A stretch of DNA of 7,078 nt, taken from assembly GCA_021798075.1 (NCBI GenBank), contig JAJZYO010000099.1:1-7078 (forward strand), written 5' to 3'. This DNA comes from Actinomycetes bacterium. Lineage in GTDB: Bacteria > Actinomycetota > Acidimicrobiia > Acidimicrobiales > Palsa-688. A model generated the notes under the pieces. That model saw only the letters and a program-made list of their open reading frames with translations. It made no database searches and was not told where the DNA came from. The first letter of the stretch is position 1; every line of letters starts with the position of its first letter. Made by a program: the position numbers and the translations under genes. Below, in pieces: positions 1-5,988 of the stretch.

Positions 1-31
1 ACTCGTCGTTGGTCCGCAGCTGTGTTTTCAT
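1..31 (-). CDS. Start of a downstream gene coupled to alkA (partial; possibly O6-alkylguanine-DNA methyltransferase)
   Basis: An ATG at 31-29 opens a minus-strand frame reading MKTQLRTNDE before the window ends. It overlaps the TGA stop of the alkA fusion gene as ATGA (28-31), the classic layout for translational coupling. A strong AAGGAG ribosome binding site sits 8 nt upstream, inside the end of alkA. Only ten residues are visible, so the product cannot be read from the sequence. In actinobacteria an Ada-N/AraC/AlkA fusion without its own methyltransferase domain is often followed by ogt, which makes a methylated-DNA-protein cysteine methyltransferase the best guess; that part is inference from context. 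The existence of the gene start is much better supported than its identity. Confidence 0.6.
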   Translation of the reverse strand, partial: MKTQLRTNDE

Positions 32-1686
32 GCCACGCTCTCCTTTTCGTCACTTTCGCCGGCCAAGCCGGACCACAAGTAAATGAGCGCGTAGGCCCGG
101 TAAGGCCGCCAGCGCATGGAAATGGCCTCGACTTCGCGCGGGGAGGCAGGGAGCCCGGCCCTCTCAAGCGCGCGCCGCAACCCGAGGTCGCCTGACAAAA
201 ACGCGTCCGGGTCGCCCATCGCCCGCATGAGCACGTAAGAGACCGTCCAAGGCCCAATACCGGGCAGTTTCGCTAGCCGCGCGGCTGCTTCGTCGCGGTC
301 CGCCGCCGGCCCGAGGTCGACCTCGCCCGAGGCGAGCGCGCTCGCCAGGCCGGCCAGGGCGCGCGCACGCGCAGCTGGCATCGGCAAGTGGGCCGGGCCA
401 AGCTCGGCGAGCGCCGCCGGCGCAGGGAAAGCGCGCACCACAGACCCGACCGGCTGAGCCAGGGGTTCCCCGTAACTGGCTGCCAAGCGGCCGGCCAGGC
501 AACGCGCGCCGGGCACGCTCACCTGCTGGCCAAGGACCGCCCGGAGGGCAAGCTCTTCGGGGTCGGCCGCTCCGGGCACGCGGAAGCCCGGCCGCGAGCG
601 CGCCGCAAACCCAAGGAGCGGATCCCTGACCAGGACTTGGGCAACGGCTTCGGGGTCGCAGTCGAGGTCCAAGGTTTTGCGCACCCTCTTCACCGCGGCA
701 GTAAGGTCTCGCAAGTCATCGAGCATGAAGTTCGCCCTCACCCATCGCTCGCCGGCAGCGGGCGCGCTGAGCGTTACAACCCCGTGGCCGTAGGGCAGGC
801 TGAGAGCCCTTCGGTAATAAGTGGTGTCGCCTTCTTCGACGCCGGGTACCGCCCGTTCGGCCAGGAACCCGAACAGCGCCGGCGCCTCGAGCGGCGCCCT
901 GTAGGCCAACCTGACCGTCACCGACATCCCCGCCCGACCGGCAAGTGCTCCCCCACCTCCCCGAAGCGGGGGCGGGGCGCTCAGGTCACCGGAGCGGTGC
1001 TCATCAGCCAGGCGCCCATCAGCCAGGCGCCCATCAGCCAGGCGCCCATCAGCCAGGCGCCCATCAGCCAGGCGCCCATCAGCCAGGCGCTCATGGGAGG
1101 GCAGCGCCCCCCGCCCCCGGCCGCGGCGCAACGCCCGCTCGCGGAGGGCCGTCGGCGGTTCCCCGAACACCGCCCGGACCGTCTCGTTGAACTGCCGGAC
1201 GCTCCCGAAACCGGCCGCGAAGGCCACTTCGGCCGCCGCCATCGTGGTCGTCTCGAGCAGGACCCGTGCCGTCTGGGCGCGCTGGGCCCTGGCCAGCTGG
1301 AGGGGCCCCGCCCCGACTTCTGCCAGGAGCAGGCGCCCGAGCTGGCGCGACGAGTAGCCAAGGCGCGCGGCGAGGCCGACGACACCGTCACGGTCGACGA
1401 CACCGTCCGCGATCCCCCGCATGGCCCTCGCGACGACATCGTCGCGGCGGTCCCACTCGGGCGAGCCCGGCGAAGCGTCGGGCCGGCAGCGCTTGCACGC
1501 CCTGAACCCGGCCCTCTGGGCAGCCGCCGCGGTCGGGTAGAAGCGGACATTGCCGCGCCCAGGGGTCACCGAAGCGCAACTTGGCCGGCAATAAACCCCA
1601 GTTGACGTCACGGCCACGAAAAACCAGCCGTCGAAGCGGGCGTCGCGAGATTGTAGGGCGAGGTAGCGGACGTCGTCCTCGTTCAT
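28..1686 (-). CDS. alkA: Ada-N / AraC-HTH / AlkA fusion: alkylation-responsive regulator and 3-methyladenine DNA glycosylase II
   Basis: A 552-residue fusion protein for repair of alkylated DNA. Residues 1-75 are the Ada N-terminal zinc domain, with cysteines C33, C37, C64 and C67 spaced as in E. coli Ada (C38, C42, C69, C72). C33 would take a methyl group from phosphotriesters and switch the protein into an activator. Residues about 80-187 are an AraC-type double helix-turn-helix. Residues 200-229 are a low-complexity linker of six RLADG-type repeats. From about M254 comes the AlkA N-domain, then the HhH-GPD glycosylase fold: hairpin LPGIGPWT at 474-481 and catalytic Asp D500 in FLSGD, matching AlkA D238. 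The glycosylase excises 3-methyladenine and related bases. The C-terminal Ada methyltransferase domain is absent and may be supplied by the gene overlapping its stop. The ATG start fits the family N-terminus, but its Shine-Dalgarno is weak. M254 could serve as an internal start; this is untested. Confidence 0.95.
   Translation of the reverse strand: MNEDDVRYLALQSRDARFDGWFFVAVTSTGVYCRPSCASVTPGRGNVRFYPTAAAAQRAGFRACKRCRPDASPGSPEWDRRDDVVARAMRGIADGVVDRDGVVGLAARLGYSSRQLGRLLLAEVGAGPLQLARAQRAQTARVLLETTTMAAAEVAFAAGFGSVRQFNETVRAVFGEPPTALRERALRRGRGRGALPSHERLADGRLADGRLADGRLADGRLADGRLADEHRSGDLSAPPPLRGGGGALAGRAGMSVTVRLAYRAPLEAPALFGFLAERAVPGVEEGDTTYYRRALSLPYGHGVVTLSAPAAGERWVRANFMLDDLRDLTAAVKRVRKTLDLDCDPEAVAQVLVRDPLLGFAARSRPGFRVPGAADPEELALRAVLGQQVSVPGARCLAGRLAASYGEPLAQPVGSVVRAFPAPAALAELGPAHLPMPAARARALAGLASALASGEVDLGPAADRDEAAARLAKLPGIGPWTVSYVLMRAMGDPDAFLSGDLGLRRALERAGLPASPREVEAISMRWRPYRAYALIYLWSGLAGESDEKESVA
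40..45 (-). promoter_or_regulatory. Ribosome binding site AAGGAG for the downstream partial gene
   Basis: Read on the minus strand, these bases are AAGGAG with 8 nt to the ATG at 31. It is the best Shine-Dalgarno match seen before any start in the window. It lies inside the last codons of the alkA fusion, so translation of the second gene is probably coupled to, and can also initiate independently of, the first. Confidence 0.6.
1003..1092 (-). repeat. In-frame 15-bp minisatellite, six copies, in the linker of the alkA fusion
   Basis: Six head-to-tail copies of a 15-bp unit (plus strand ATCAGCCAGGCGCCC). The first five are identical and the sixth ends CTC instead of CCC. On the coding strand it gives five RLADG and a final RLADE, residues 200-229, exactly between the AraC and AlkA domains. 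The unit is a multiple of three, so gain or loss of copies keeps the frame. Near-identity of the copies at nucleotide level suggests recent expansion by slippage or unequal exchange, not selection on the peptide alone. Confidence 0.95.
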
Positions 1687-1697
1687 GGGAGCCCACT

Positions 1698-1940
1698 ATG
1701 GCCCAAGCCAAGGCCTCGGGCTGGCGAGTTTCGGACATGTTGTTTGCTGGCGCCGTTGGCGGCGGCCGGCCGCCCCGCGGCTCTCGGCCGAGGAAGCCCG
1801 CCTCTGTGGCGAATGGGTCGGCAACCGCCGCAACCTCGACTCGGTCGTCCGCCAGATGCGGGCGGTCTCCGGGCGGGCAGGCCAGTACCTCCTTGCCGAC
1901 ATCGGCCGGCCGCTACAGGGGCCGCCGCCCCGCCCAGTAG
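1698..1940 (+). pseudogene. Possible small plus-strand gene, frame-disrupted, function unknown
   Basis: A GGGAG ribosome binding site (1687-1691) stands 6 nt before an ATG at 1698 that reads MAQAKASGWRVSDMLFAGAV. From about 1776 to 1917 the coding signal moves to another frame, reading LSAEEARLCGEWVGNRR and then YLLADIGRPL; by hand count about 88% of third positions there are G or C, with about 55% at second positions, the normal actinobacterial pattern. That frame has no stop until 2197, deep in antisense to the ABC ATPase gene, whereas the starting frame stops with TAG at 1938-1940. The simplest reading is a gene of about 80 codons carrying a shift near the GC tract at 1759-1780 and a second shift near its end, or a decayed fragment. 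I do not recognise the family. It would be divergent from alkA, with its RBS touching the alkA start codon. Confidence 0.3.
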
Positions 1941-2033
1941 CCACACCCTTTTTGTTTCGCGGGCGGCAAGGGCCGAGAACTTTGGCCGCCTCAGCTCTCG
2001 AAGAGTCGTGGCGAGAGGGGCGGTGGCGAGACG
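1941..2033. other. Spacer downstream of the ABC ATPase gene with two GC-rich hairpins, no gene seen
   Basis: This gap follows the ABC ATPase stop on the minus strand. It holds an inverted repeat CTCTCG (1995-2000) / CGAGAG (2012-2017) and a second, one-base-bulged one, GGCGGCAA (1962-1969) / TTGGCCGCC (1982-1990). Neither is followed by a T-run in the minus direction, so neither is a canonical intrinsic terminator; they could still act as weak terminators or 3'-end stabilisers of the exporter transcript. Confidence 0.3.
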
Positions 2034-2723
2034 TCAGCCGATCAGCGACGGCAGCTCGACCTTGCCCGGCGCTCCGTCATAGACCACGGCGCCGTCGCGC
2101 AAGGCCACGCAGCGGTCCGCGGTCGCTGCGTAGTCGAGCTGGTGGGTGGCAACTACGACGGTCGCTCCGCCCTCGGCGGCTTCCTCCATCAAGTTGACGA
2201 AGGCCTCGCGGCCCGGAGGGTCGAGGCCCACGAAGGGCTCGTCCACGATCAATACCGCGAAAGGCCGGACGAGAGCGAGCACGATCGAGGTCTTCTGGCG
2301 CATCCCTCGGGAAAACCGTGAAGGCAAGTCCTCGGCCCGGGAGGACAACCCAAGCTCCTCTAGCAACCTTGCGGCCCGGTCCTCCCAGTCCTCGCAATCG
2401 TGGAGCCGGCAAGTGAACTCGATGTGCTCGAGCACCGAGAGGTCGTCGTAGAGGACAGGCTCATCAGGAACGTACGAAAGAAGCGAGCGTGCGTCGAGCG
2501 AACCGGCCCGCTCTCCCTCCACCCAGACCGTGCCGCTCGTCGGCTCCAAAAGACCGGCAGCCATCTTGATGAAAGTCGTCTTCCCTGAGCCGTTATGTCC
2601 CAATAGCACAAGGCGCTGGCCAGCAGGGACTGTGAGGTCGAGCGGCTCCAAGGCCACCAAGGAACCGTAGGACTTCGTGAGGTCAGCGGCCCTAAGTGCG
2701 GGCTCGGCGGGTGCGGGTGTCAT
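2034..2723 (-). CDS. ABC transporter ATP-binding protein (ABC-2 exporter type)
   Basis: A 229-residue nucleotide-binding subunit that would power the membrane protein encoded just upstream. Walker A is GHNGSGKT at 42-49. The Q-loop region reads VPDEP at 85-89, with the usual Gln replaced as in many ABC-2 ATPases. The signature is degenerate, FSRGMRQ at 137-143. Walker B is VLIVDE at 157-162, the D-loop is GLD at 166-168 and the switch histidine is H194. All parts needed for ATP hydrolysis are present, and the length is that of a single stand-alone domain without a C-terminal extension. The start lies 13 nt after the membrane gene stop, with only a weak AGGG upstream, so the two are surely one operon. 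The substrate cannot be told from the sequence; lipids, peptides or small molecules are all possible. Confidence 0.93.
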   Translation of the reverse strand: MTPAPAEPALRAADLTKSYGSLVALEPLDLTVPAGQRLVLLGHNGSGKTTFIKMAAGLLEPTSGTVWVEGERAGSLDARSLLSYVPDEPVLYDDLSVLEHIEFTCRLHDCEDWEDRAARLLEELGLSSRAEDLPSRFSRGMRQKTSIVLALVRPFAVLIVDEPFVGLDPPGREAFVNLMEEAAEGGATVVVATHQLDYAATADRCVALRDGAVVYDGAPGKVELPSLIG

Positions 2724-2736
2724 TCGGGTACAGACC

Positions 2737-4368
2737 CTACGCCTTGGTACCCGCTCCGCCCATGGCCTCCTTGAAAGCCCTGTGGATCGCCTCTCGGTGA
2801 CGGGCCCATATGGCCACGCCGCCTACGAGCAAAAGCACCGGGATGGTGGCAGAAACCGCGCTTGACGCAGGAAGCGCCGGCGTGCTCCTCGCCGCCAGGA
2901 GCGGAAGCATTCCAGCCGTGGCGACGAGAGGCGGCCAGAGCGTCCTGATGGCCACCTTGGCGCCCACGGCCTCGGGCGGCAAGAGCAGGTCACTGTCGCT
3001 GAAGAGGGCCGGCGGTCCCTGAACTGTGCTGACCGTTGCGCCAGCAAGGCCTGCCATCGACGCCGGGATGACCAACACGGCTGCCACCGCCAGTGCCTTC
3101 GTTCCCCCGCCGGCGATGGCGACCGCCGTCGCCGCTCCCACGATGCCGACCGCCAGCATGGCTGCGGCTGGTGCAGCCAGGAGGCCCACGAGCACCGAAC
3201 CACGCTCCAGCGGATAGGCGTCCAGCAACGTCGGGCGGTCCACAGACTCCGCCACCGGCTCGATGACGTCCAGGCCGGCGACATAAAGCGCCAGGCCAGC
3301 CGCGAGGACAAGCGGCGTCGTGCCCCGCCACGTTCCCACCCCAGCTGCTCCCGCTGCCGCTCCGAGCAGTACCAGGCGCACGAGCCTCGTAAGAGGGAAG
3401 CGCAACAGACCTTGCCAGCCCCGCCGCCAAAGAACGAAGCGGCGGCCGGAACGATGGCGGGGCGAGCGGTGGGCACCCAACCAGGGCCTCTCGCGTGGGC
3501 TCTCTTGTGCCAGCTGGCGCCGGAGCAGGATCACGCTGCGCAAGTCGCGCAACGTCACGGCGAACCGGAGCTGGCCGGCAAGGCTCGCCCGCCTCTCAGA
3601 GGCCTCGACCGAGGTCCCGCCGGCGAGCACGACCCCGAGCACCACCGCCAGCACCGCGAACGCCACACCGCCGAGCCCGCTCGGACTCCAGCGGAGCGGC
3701 CAAAATGCCGCCTGGCCCAGCAGGCTCATCGGCGAAGTCGCCCTCGCGAGGGCCAAGTCAACGCCCGACCACGCGAGCGCGACCAGCGCCAGCGCCCCAG
3801 CCATCTGCCGGCGCAGGCGGAGCCCCGAGACAACCATCGCGGCACCAAGTGCGGCGTCGACCACCAGCGCCCCGACCAGAGCGCCCGAAACACCCCACAC
3901 TGGCCAGTGCCCTCCCAAGCGCCTCGACGCCAGTACGCCGACGACGGCTCCGGCACCCGCGCCCCATGCGGCGCCAAAACGAAGGAGCCGGAGCGCAGGA
4001 CCGCGTAGTGCGACGCCACGGTCGAGCGGCGACAGGAGCACGAGCCGGACGTCGGGCGCCTCGACCACGAGCGGGCCACCGCGCCCGCCCGAGCGCAGGC
4101 CGATAGCCAGAGCGGCGGCAATCGCGAGGCCTACCATCTCAGGCCCGTGGACCAAAGCGCTGTGAACCGACGCTCTCGCGACTTCATGGCCACCCACGCG
4201 AAGAGCGATCCACCAGAGCGCCAGCCCACCGACTATGGCCGCCACATAGGCGTGGTACAGGGCCTCCATGACGTCCACTTCGGACATTCGTCGCCGGCGC
4301 CTCGCCCTGCGGAGGTCGGCGAGGGCCTGGCGGGCCGAGCCGGCGCCTTGCAATGCCCCGACGCTCAC
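2737..4368 (-). CDS. ABC-2 type exporter membrane protein, about 12 transmembrane segments
   Basis: A large hydrophobic permease, 543 residues from the GTG at 4368. About twelve hydrophobic stretches are visible; counted from this start they lie near residues 37-59, 77-91, 128-150, 156-182, 190-210, 233-251, 326-345, 350-370, 391-418, 423-447, 475-493 and 506-522. A loop reading DVRLVLLSPLDR follows helix 2, and a cytoplasmic, Arg-rich stretch precedes helix 7. Such paired-half exporters accompany a single ATPase; the pattern resembles the actinobacterial DUF6297-like permeases, an assignment from memory. The frame stays open upstream to an ATG at 4473, but that adds 35 residues encoded by the 14-bp repeat and unlike a membrane-protein N-terminus. 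I prefer GTG 4368, which gives VSVGALQGAGSARQAL; ATG 4287 is a third option. The ATPase gene follows after 13 nt. Substrate unknown. Confidence 0.85.
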   Translation of the reverse strand: MSVGALQGAGSARQALADLRRARRRRRMSEVDVMEALYHAYVAAIVGGLALWWIALRVGGHEVARASVHSALVHGPEMVGLAIAAALAIGLRSGGRGGPLVVEAPDVRLVLLSPLDRGVALRGPALRLLRFGAAWGAGAGAVVGVLASRRLGGHWPVWGVSGALVGALVVDAALGAAMVVSGLRLRRQMAGALALVALAWSGVDLALARATSPMSLLGQAAFWPLRWSPSGLGGVAFAVLAVVLGVVLAGGTSVEASERRASLAGQLRFAVTLRDLRSVILLRRQLAQESPRERPWLGAHRSPRHRSGRRFVLWRRGWQGLLRFPLTRLVRLVLLGAAAGAAGVGTWRGTTPLVLAAGLALYVAGLDVIEPVAESVDRPTLLDAYPLERGSVLVGLLAAPAAAMLAVGIVGAATAVAIAGGGTKALAVAAVLVIPASMAGLAGATVSTVQGPPALFSDSDLLLPPEAVGAKVAIRTLWPPLVATAGMLPLLAARSTPALPASSAVSATIPVLLLVGGVAIWARHREAIHRAFKEAMGGAGTKA

Positions 4369-4392
4369 AGCTCTACCATCACCGCTCAAGAC

Positions 4393-4398
4393 TAGATA
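4393..4398 (-). promoter_or_regulatory. Possible -10 element for the exporter operon
   Basis: The minus strand reads TATCTA here, 24 nt upstream of the preferred GTG start, which would give a leader of roughly 16-18 nt. No convincing -35 box is seen at the right distance. If correct, it places the 14-bp repeat array and the twin palindromes upstream of the promoter and rules out the ATG at 4473. Confidence 0.2.
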
Positions 4399-4432
4399 GC
4401 GCGTGAGGGCCGCGTGCAGTGGTCGTGCGCGA

Positions 4433-4488
4433 GGTGGCCCCGCATGGGTGGCCCCGCATGGGTGGCCCCGCATGGGTGGCCCCGCATG
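4433..4488. repeat. 14-bp tandem repeat, four perfect copies
   Basis: Four identical head-to-tail copies of GGTGGCCCCGCATG, then a 4-base partial copy (GGTG, 4489-4492). On the minus strand every copy carries an ATG (start bases 4445, 4459, 4473, 4487). Because 14 is not a multiple of three these ATGs fall in different frames; only the one at 4473 is in frame with the exporter membrane gene. The array lies 65-120 bp upstream of the preferred GTG start. Confidence 0.95.
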
Positions 4489-4529
4489 GGTGCCCGACGC
4501 TAGTCCCGAGCATCGGTCGGCTGGAAAAT

Positions 4530-4566
4530 GTCACAACAGTCGCCCAACAAAGGCCACTCTTGTGAC
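4530..4566. repeat. Inverted repeat module 1 (11-bp arms, 15-nt centre)
   Basis: Arms GTCACAACAGT (4530-4540) and ACTCTTGTGAC (4556-4566) pair with one mismatch around a 15-nt centre. It is flanked by AAAAT on the left and TTTT on the right, so a transcript from either strand would form a hairpin followed by a U-rich run. It could be a bidirectional terminator, including for the deacetylase gene read from the right, or an operator. Its architecture is identical to module 2. Confidence 0.85.
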
Positions 4567-4593
4567 TTTTGATCGGTCATAACGGCTCTTTTT

Positions 4594-4630
4594 GTCACAA
4601 CAGTGGCCCTTCGCGCTTGACTGTTGTGAC
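4594..4630. repeat. Inverted repeat module 2 (perfect 11-bp arms, 15-nt centre)
   Basis: Arms GTCACAACAGT (4594-4604) and ACTGTTGTGAC (4620-4630) are perfect complements around a 15-nt centre. An outer pair CGGCTC (4583-4588) / GAGCCG (4637-4642) flanks it across T-rich internal loops. A T5 run follows in the plus direction. It starts 64 bp after module 1, and both modules are preceded by ATCGGTC and CGGCT, so the pair looks like a tandem duplication of a unit of about 64 bp. Confidence 0.88.
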
Positions 4631-4675
4631 TTTTTCCGAGCCGTCCATCGGCGACGGGAGCCAGAGCCGCGAGAA

Positions 4676-4713
4676 CCCACTCGTCTATTGCCTGCCCACT
4701 CGTTTACCGCCTG
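4676..4713. repeat. 19-bp tandem duplication
   Basis: Two adjacent 19-bp copies beginning CCCACTCGT and ending GCCTG, identical at 16 of 19 positions. It lies 60-100 bp beyond the stop of the deacetylase gene. No function is apparent. Confidence 0.8.
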
Positions 4714-4771
4714 CCCGGCGAGGCGGAGGCCAGGGTGGCCAGGCGCCCAGGCGCCCGGTCCAGACGCGGAC

Positions 4772-5626
4772 CTAGCGCTGGTCGGCGACCCACCGGCCTT
4801 GCTGCAGGTCGCGAAGTGCGCGGTACGAGGTCAGCTCGAGGCCCGCTCTCTCCGCGAGGGCCTGGAAGTCGCGCTTGGCCGTCGCGATGTCGTGGTCCTC
4901 AACACGAGCTGCCCAGTCGGGCATCACCGCGCGCAGCTCCTCGCTGTCGCGCGCCGGCCGCAGGACGAGCTCCGTTACCCCAGGTGGCAAGTCGGTTAGC
5001 ACTTGGTCCACGGCGACCCTGGCACTGTGGCCTCGCGTGGCCCTGAGGAGCCTGTCGGGTGAGAGCACGCCCTCCTCAGCTGCCAGCTGGCGGAAAGGGA
5101 ACCCGGCTCGCCTTTGGTGCTCGGCGCCGGCCAGGCGGAGCGGCAAGCAGAACTCGCTCGCGAGCTCCAGGGCCACGTCAAAGAACTCGGGCCGCAGCTC
5201 CATCGCTGCAATGTGGACCGAGAGGTGGCTCACGTCGAAGCCCCAGTAGATAGCACGCTCCACCTGGGCACGGCACTCCTTGCGGACCTCGTCGATGTCC
5301 GCGTGCTCCCAGAGGTCGACGAGCGTCCTCGGGAAGCCCCCGTCGCCGTCAAGGAGCGACGGAGCGTGCGTTACGGGCCCCCACCGGTAGAGGTCGTACT
5401 CAGCGTTTAGCGTAAGGTGAGCACCCACGTCCTCACCTCGATAGCTCGCCGCCGCCTCCCTTGCCCAGGGGCCTGGCACGACGAGGCCGGCGGAAGTGGC
5501 AATGCCGGCCCGTAGTGCCTCATATACAGCGGCGTTGGTCGCGTGGGACACACCGAGGTCGTCCGCGGTAATTATGAGCACCTTGGCCCCAGGCGGGTAC
5601 CCGAGTGCTTCCGCGAGCGACGTCAC
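4772..5626 (-). CDS. ChbG/HpnK (YdjC-like) family carbohydrate deacetylase-type protein
   Basis: A 284-residue cytoplasmic protein, about the usual family length. Family members are metal-dependent enzymes that remove acetyl groups from N-acetylated sugars such as chito-oligosaccharides. The N-terminal strand carries ITADDLG (19-25), where D22/D23 supply the base and metal ligand. H70 in GAHLTLN and H134/H138 in SHLSVH are the expected metal histidines. The C-terminal motif GVTELVLRPARD (216-227) has Arg223 where many relatives have a His-Pro, and the middle of the second metal motif is S136-V137, not the Asp-Ser often seen. The enzyme may therefore be altered or specialised. The start is GTG at 5626 with no clear ribosome binding site; the next gene upstream ends 25 nt away, suggesting cotranscription. 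The fold assignment is firm; substrate and activity are not. Confidence 0.87.
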   Translation of the reverse strand: MTSLAEALGYPPGAKVLIITADDLGVSHATNAAVYEALRAGIATSAGLVVPGPWAREAAASYRGEDVGAHLTLNAEYDLYRWGPVTHAPSLLDGDGGFPRTLVDLWEHADIDEVRKECRAQVERAIYWGFDVSHLSVHIAAMELRPEFFDVALELASEFCLPLRLAGAEHQRRAGFPFRQLAAEEGVLSPDRLLRATRGHSARVAVDQVLTDLPPGVTELVLRPARDSEELRAVMPDWAARVEDHDIATAKRDFQALAERAGLELTSYRALRDLQQGRWVADQR

Positions 5627-5651
5627 CAGACGAACGCTAATCGCCCGTGCG

Positions 5652-5918
5652 TCAGGCCGCCTTACTTGCCGTACGTGCTATAGCCTTCTCGGCCTCGGCC
5701 CGCTTGGCGGCGGCCGCCAAGGCAGCGCGAGCTTGGGCGATACCCGCGAGGCCGAGCTGCTTCGCGTGCTCGCTCCTCACCGACCGCTCACTGCTGCCCT
5801 TGCGGTCTCCGGCCTCGCTGGCACCAGGTGCGGGTGGCCTCGGCAACGCGAGGAGCGCCGGCTGCTCCACGGCCTCGCCGGCGTCCACGTACTCGGTCAC
5901 TGAACGGTGCTGTGCCAT
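5652..5918 (-). CDS. Small Ala-rich hypothetical protein
   Basis: An 88-residue protein I do not recognise. The N-terminal half (MAQHRSVTEYVDAGEAVEQP, then a Pro-rich patch near 26-32) looks disordered. From about residue 50 it is rich in Ala, Lys, Arg and Glu and should form one long amphipathic helix to the end. There is no signal peptide, membrane segment or cysteine. The ATG has no good Shine-Dalgarno; CATTAT on the minus strand (5931-5926) could be a -10 that yields a leaderless message. It ends 25 nt before the deacetylase GTG and begins 61 nt after the DsbA-like gene, so it probably shares a transcript with the deacetylase. Sequence with charged-residue periodicity and a reasonable start favour a real gene, though the shortness leaves doubt. 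Confidence 0.6.
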   Translation of the reverse strand: MAQHRSVTEYVDAGEAVEQPALLALPRPPAPGASEAGDRKGSSERSVRSEHAKQLGLAGIAQARAALAAAAKRAEAEKAIARTASKAA

Positions 5919-5970
5919 GTCTCAAATAATGCCCAGGGGGTGTGACATTGACTCCTGGCTAGGTCTCCGA

Positions 5971-5988
5971 CCTCGCGCCTCAGCGAGG
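5971..5988 (-). terminator. Hairpin at the end of the DsbA-like gene, weak terminator candidate
   Basis: CCTCGC (5971-5976) and GCGAGG (5983-5988) form a perfect 6-bp GC stem with a 6-nt loop that includes the stop codon at 5980-5982. An outer GGTC (5962-5965) / GACC (5989-5992) pair extends it across a bulge. No T-run follows on the minus strand, so termination here is uncertain. Confidence 0.25.

Larger units (their letters stand above)
4369..4771. other. Repeat-rich, gene-free region between the deacetylase and exporter genes
   Basis: About 400 bp without a believable gene between two minus-strand genes. From right to left it holds a short CAGGCGCC-type duplication (4740-4757), a GGCCA/TGGCC hairpin (4728-4740), a 19-bp tandem duplication, the twin inverted repeats and the 14-bp tandem array. 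Bases 4521-4640 are about 48% GC by hand count, far below the rest of the window. Short open frames here lack a ribosome binding site and coding bias. Confidence 0.6.

Noticed and set aside
1003..1092. CRISPR array
   Set aside because: Units are 15 bp and directly adjacent without spacers, and the array is in frame inside a coding sequence; no cas gene is nearby.
388..1605. Long plus-strand open frame of about 400 codons
   Set aside because: It is fully antisense to the well-supported alkA fusion, has low-complexity Arg/Pro-rich composition and no recognisable domain; long antisense frames are common in high-GC DNA.
3320..4165. Plus-strand open frames opposite the exporter membrane gene
   Set aside because: Ser/Arg/Pro/Ala-rich shadow translations of a membrane protein gene with no start signal or domain.
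4369..4473. N-terminal extension of the exporter membrane protein to the ATG at 4473
   Set aside because: The added residues are encoded largely by the 14-bp repeat and flanking non-coding DNA, with no ribosome binding site, and a possible -10 element lies inside it.
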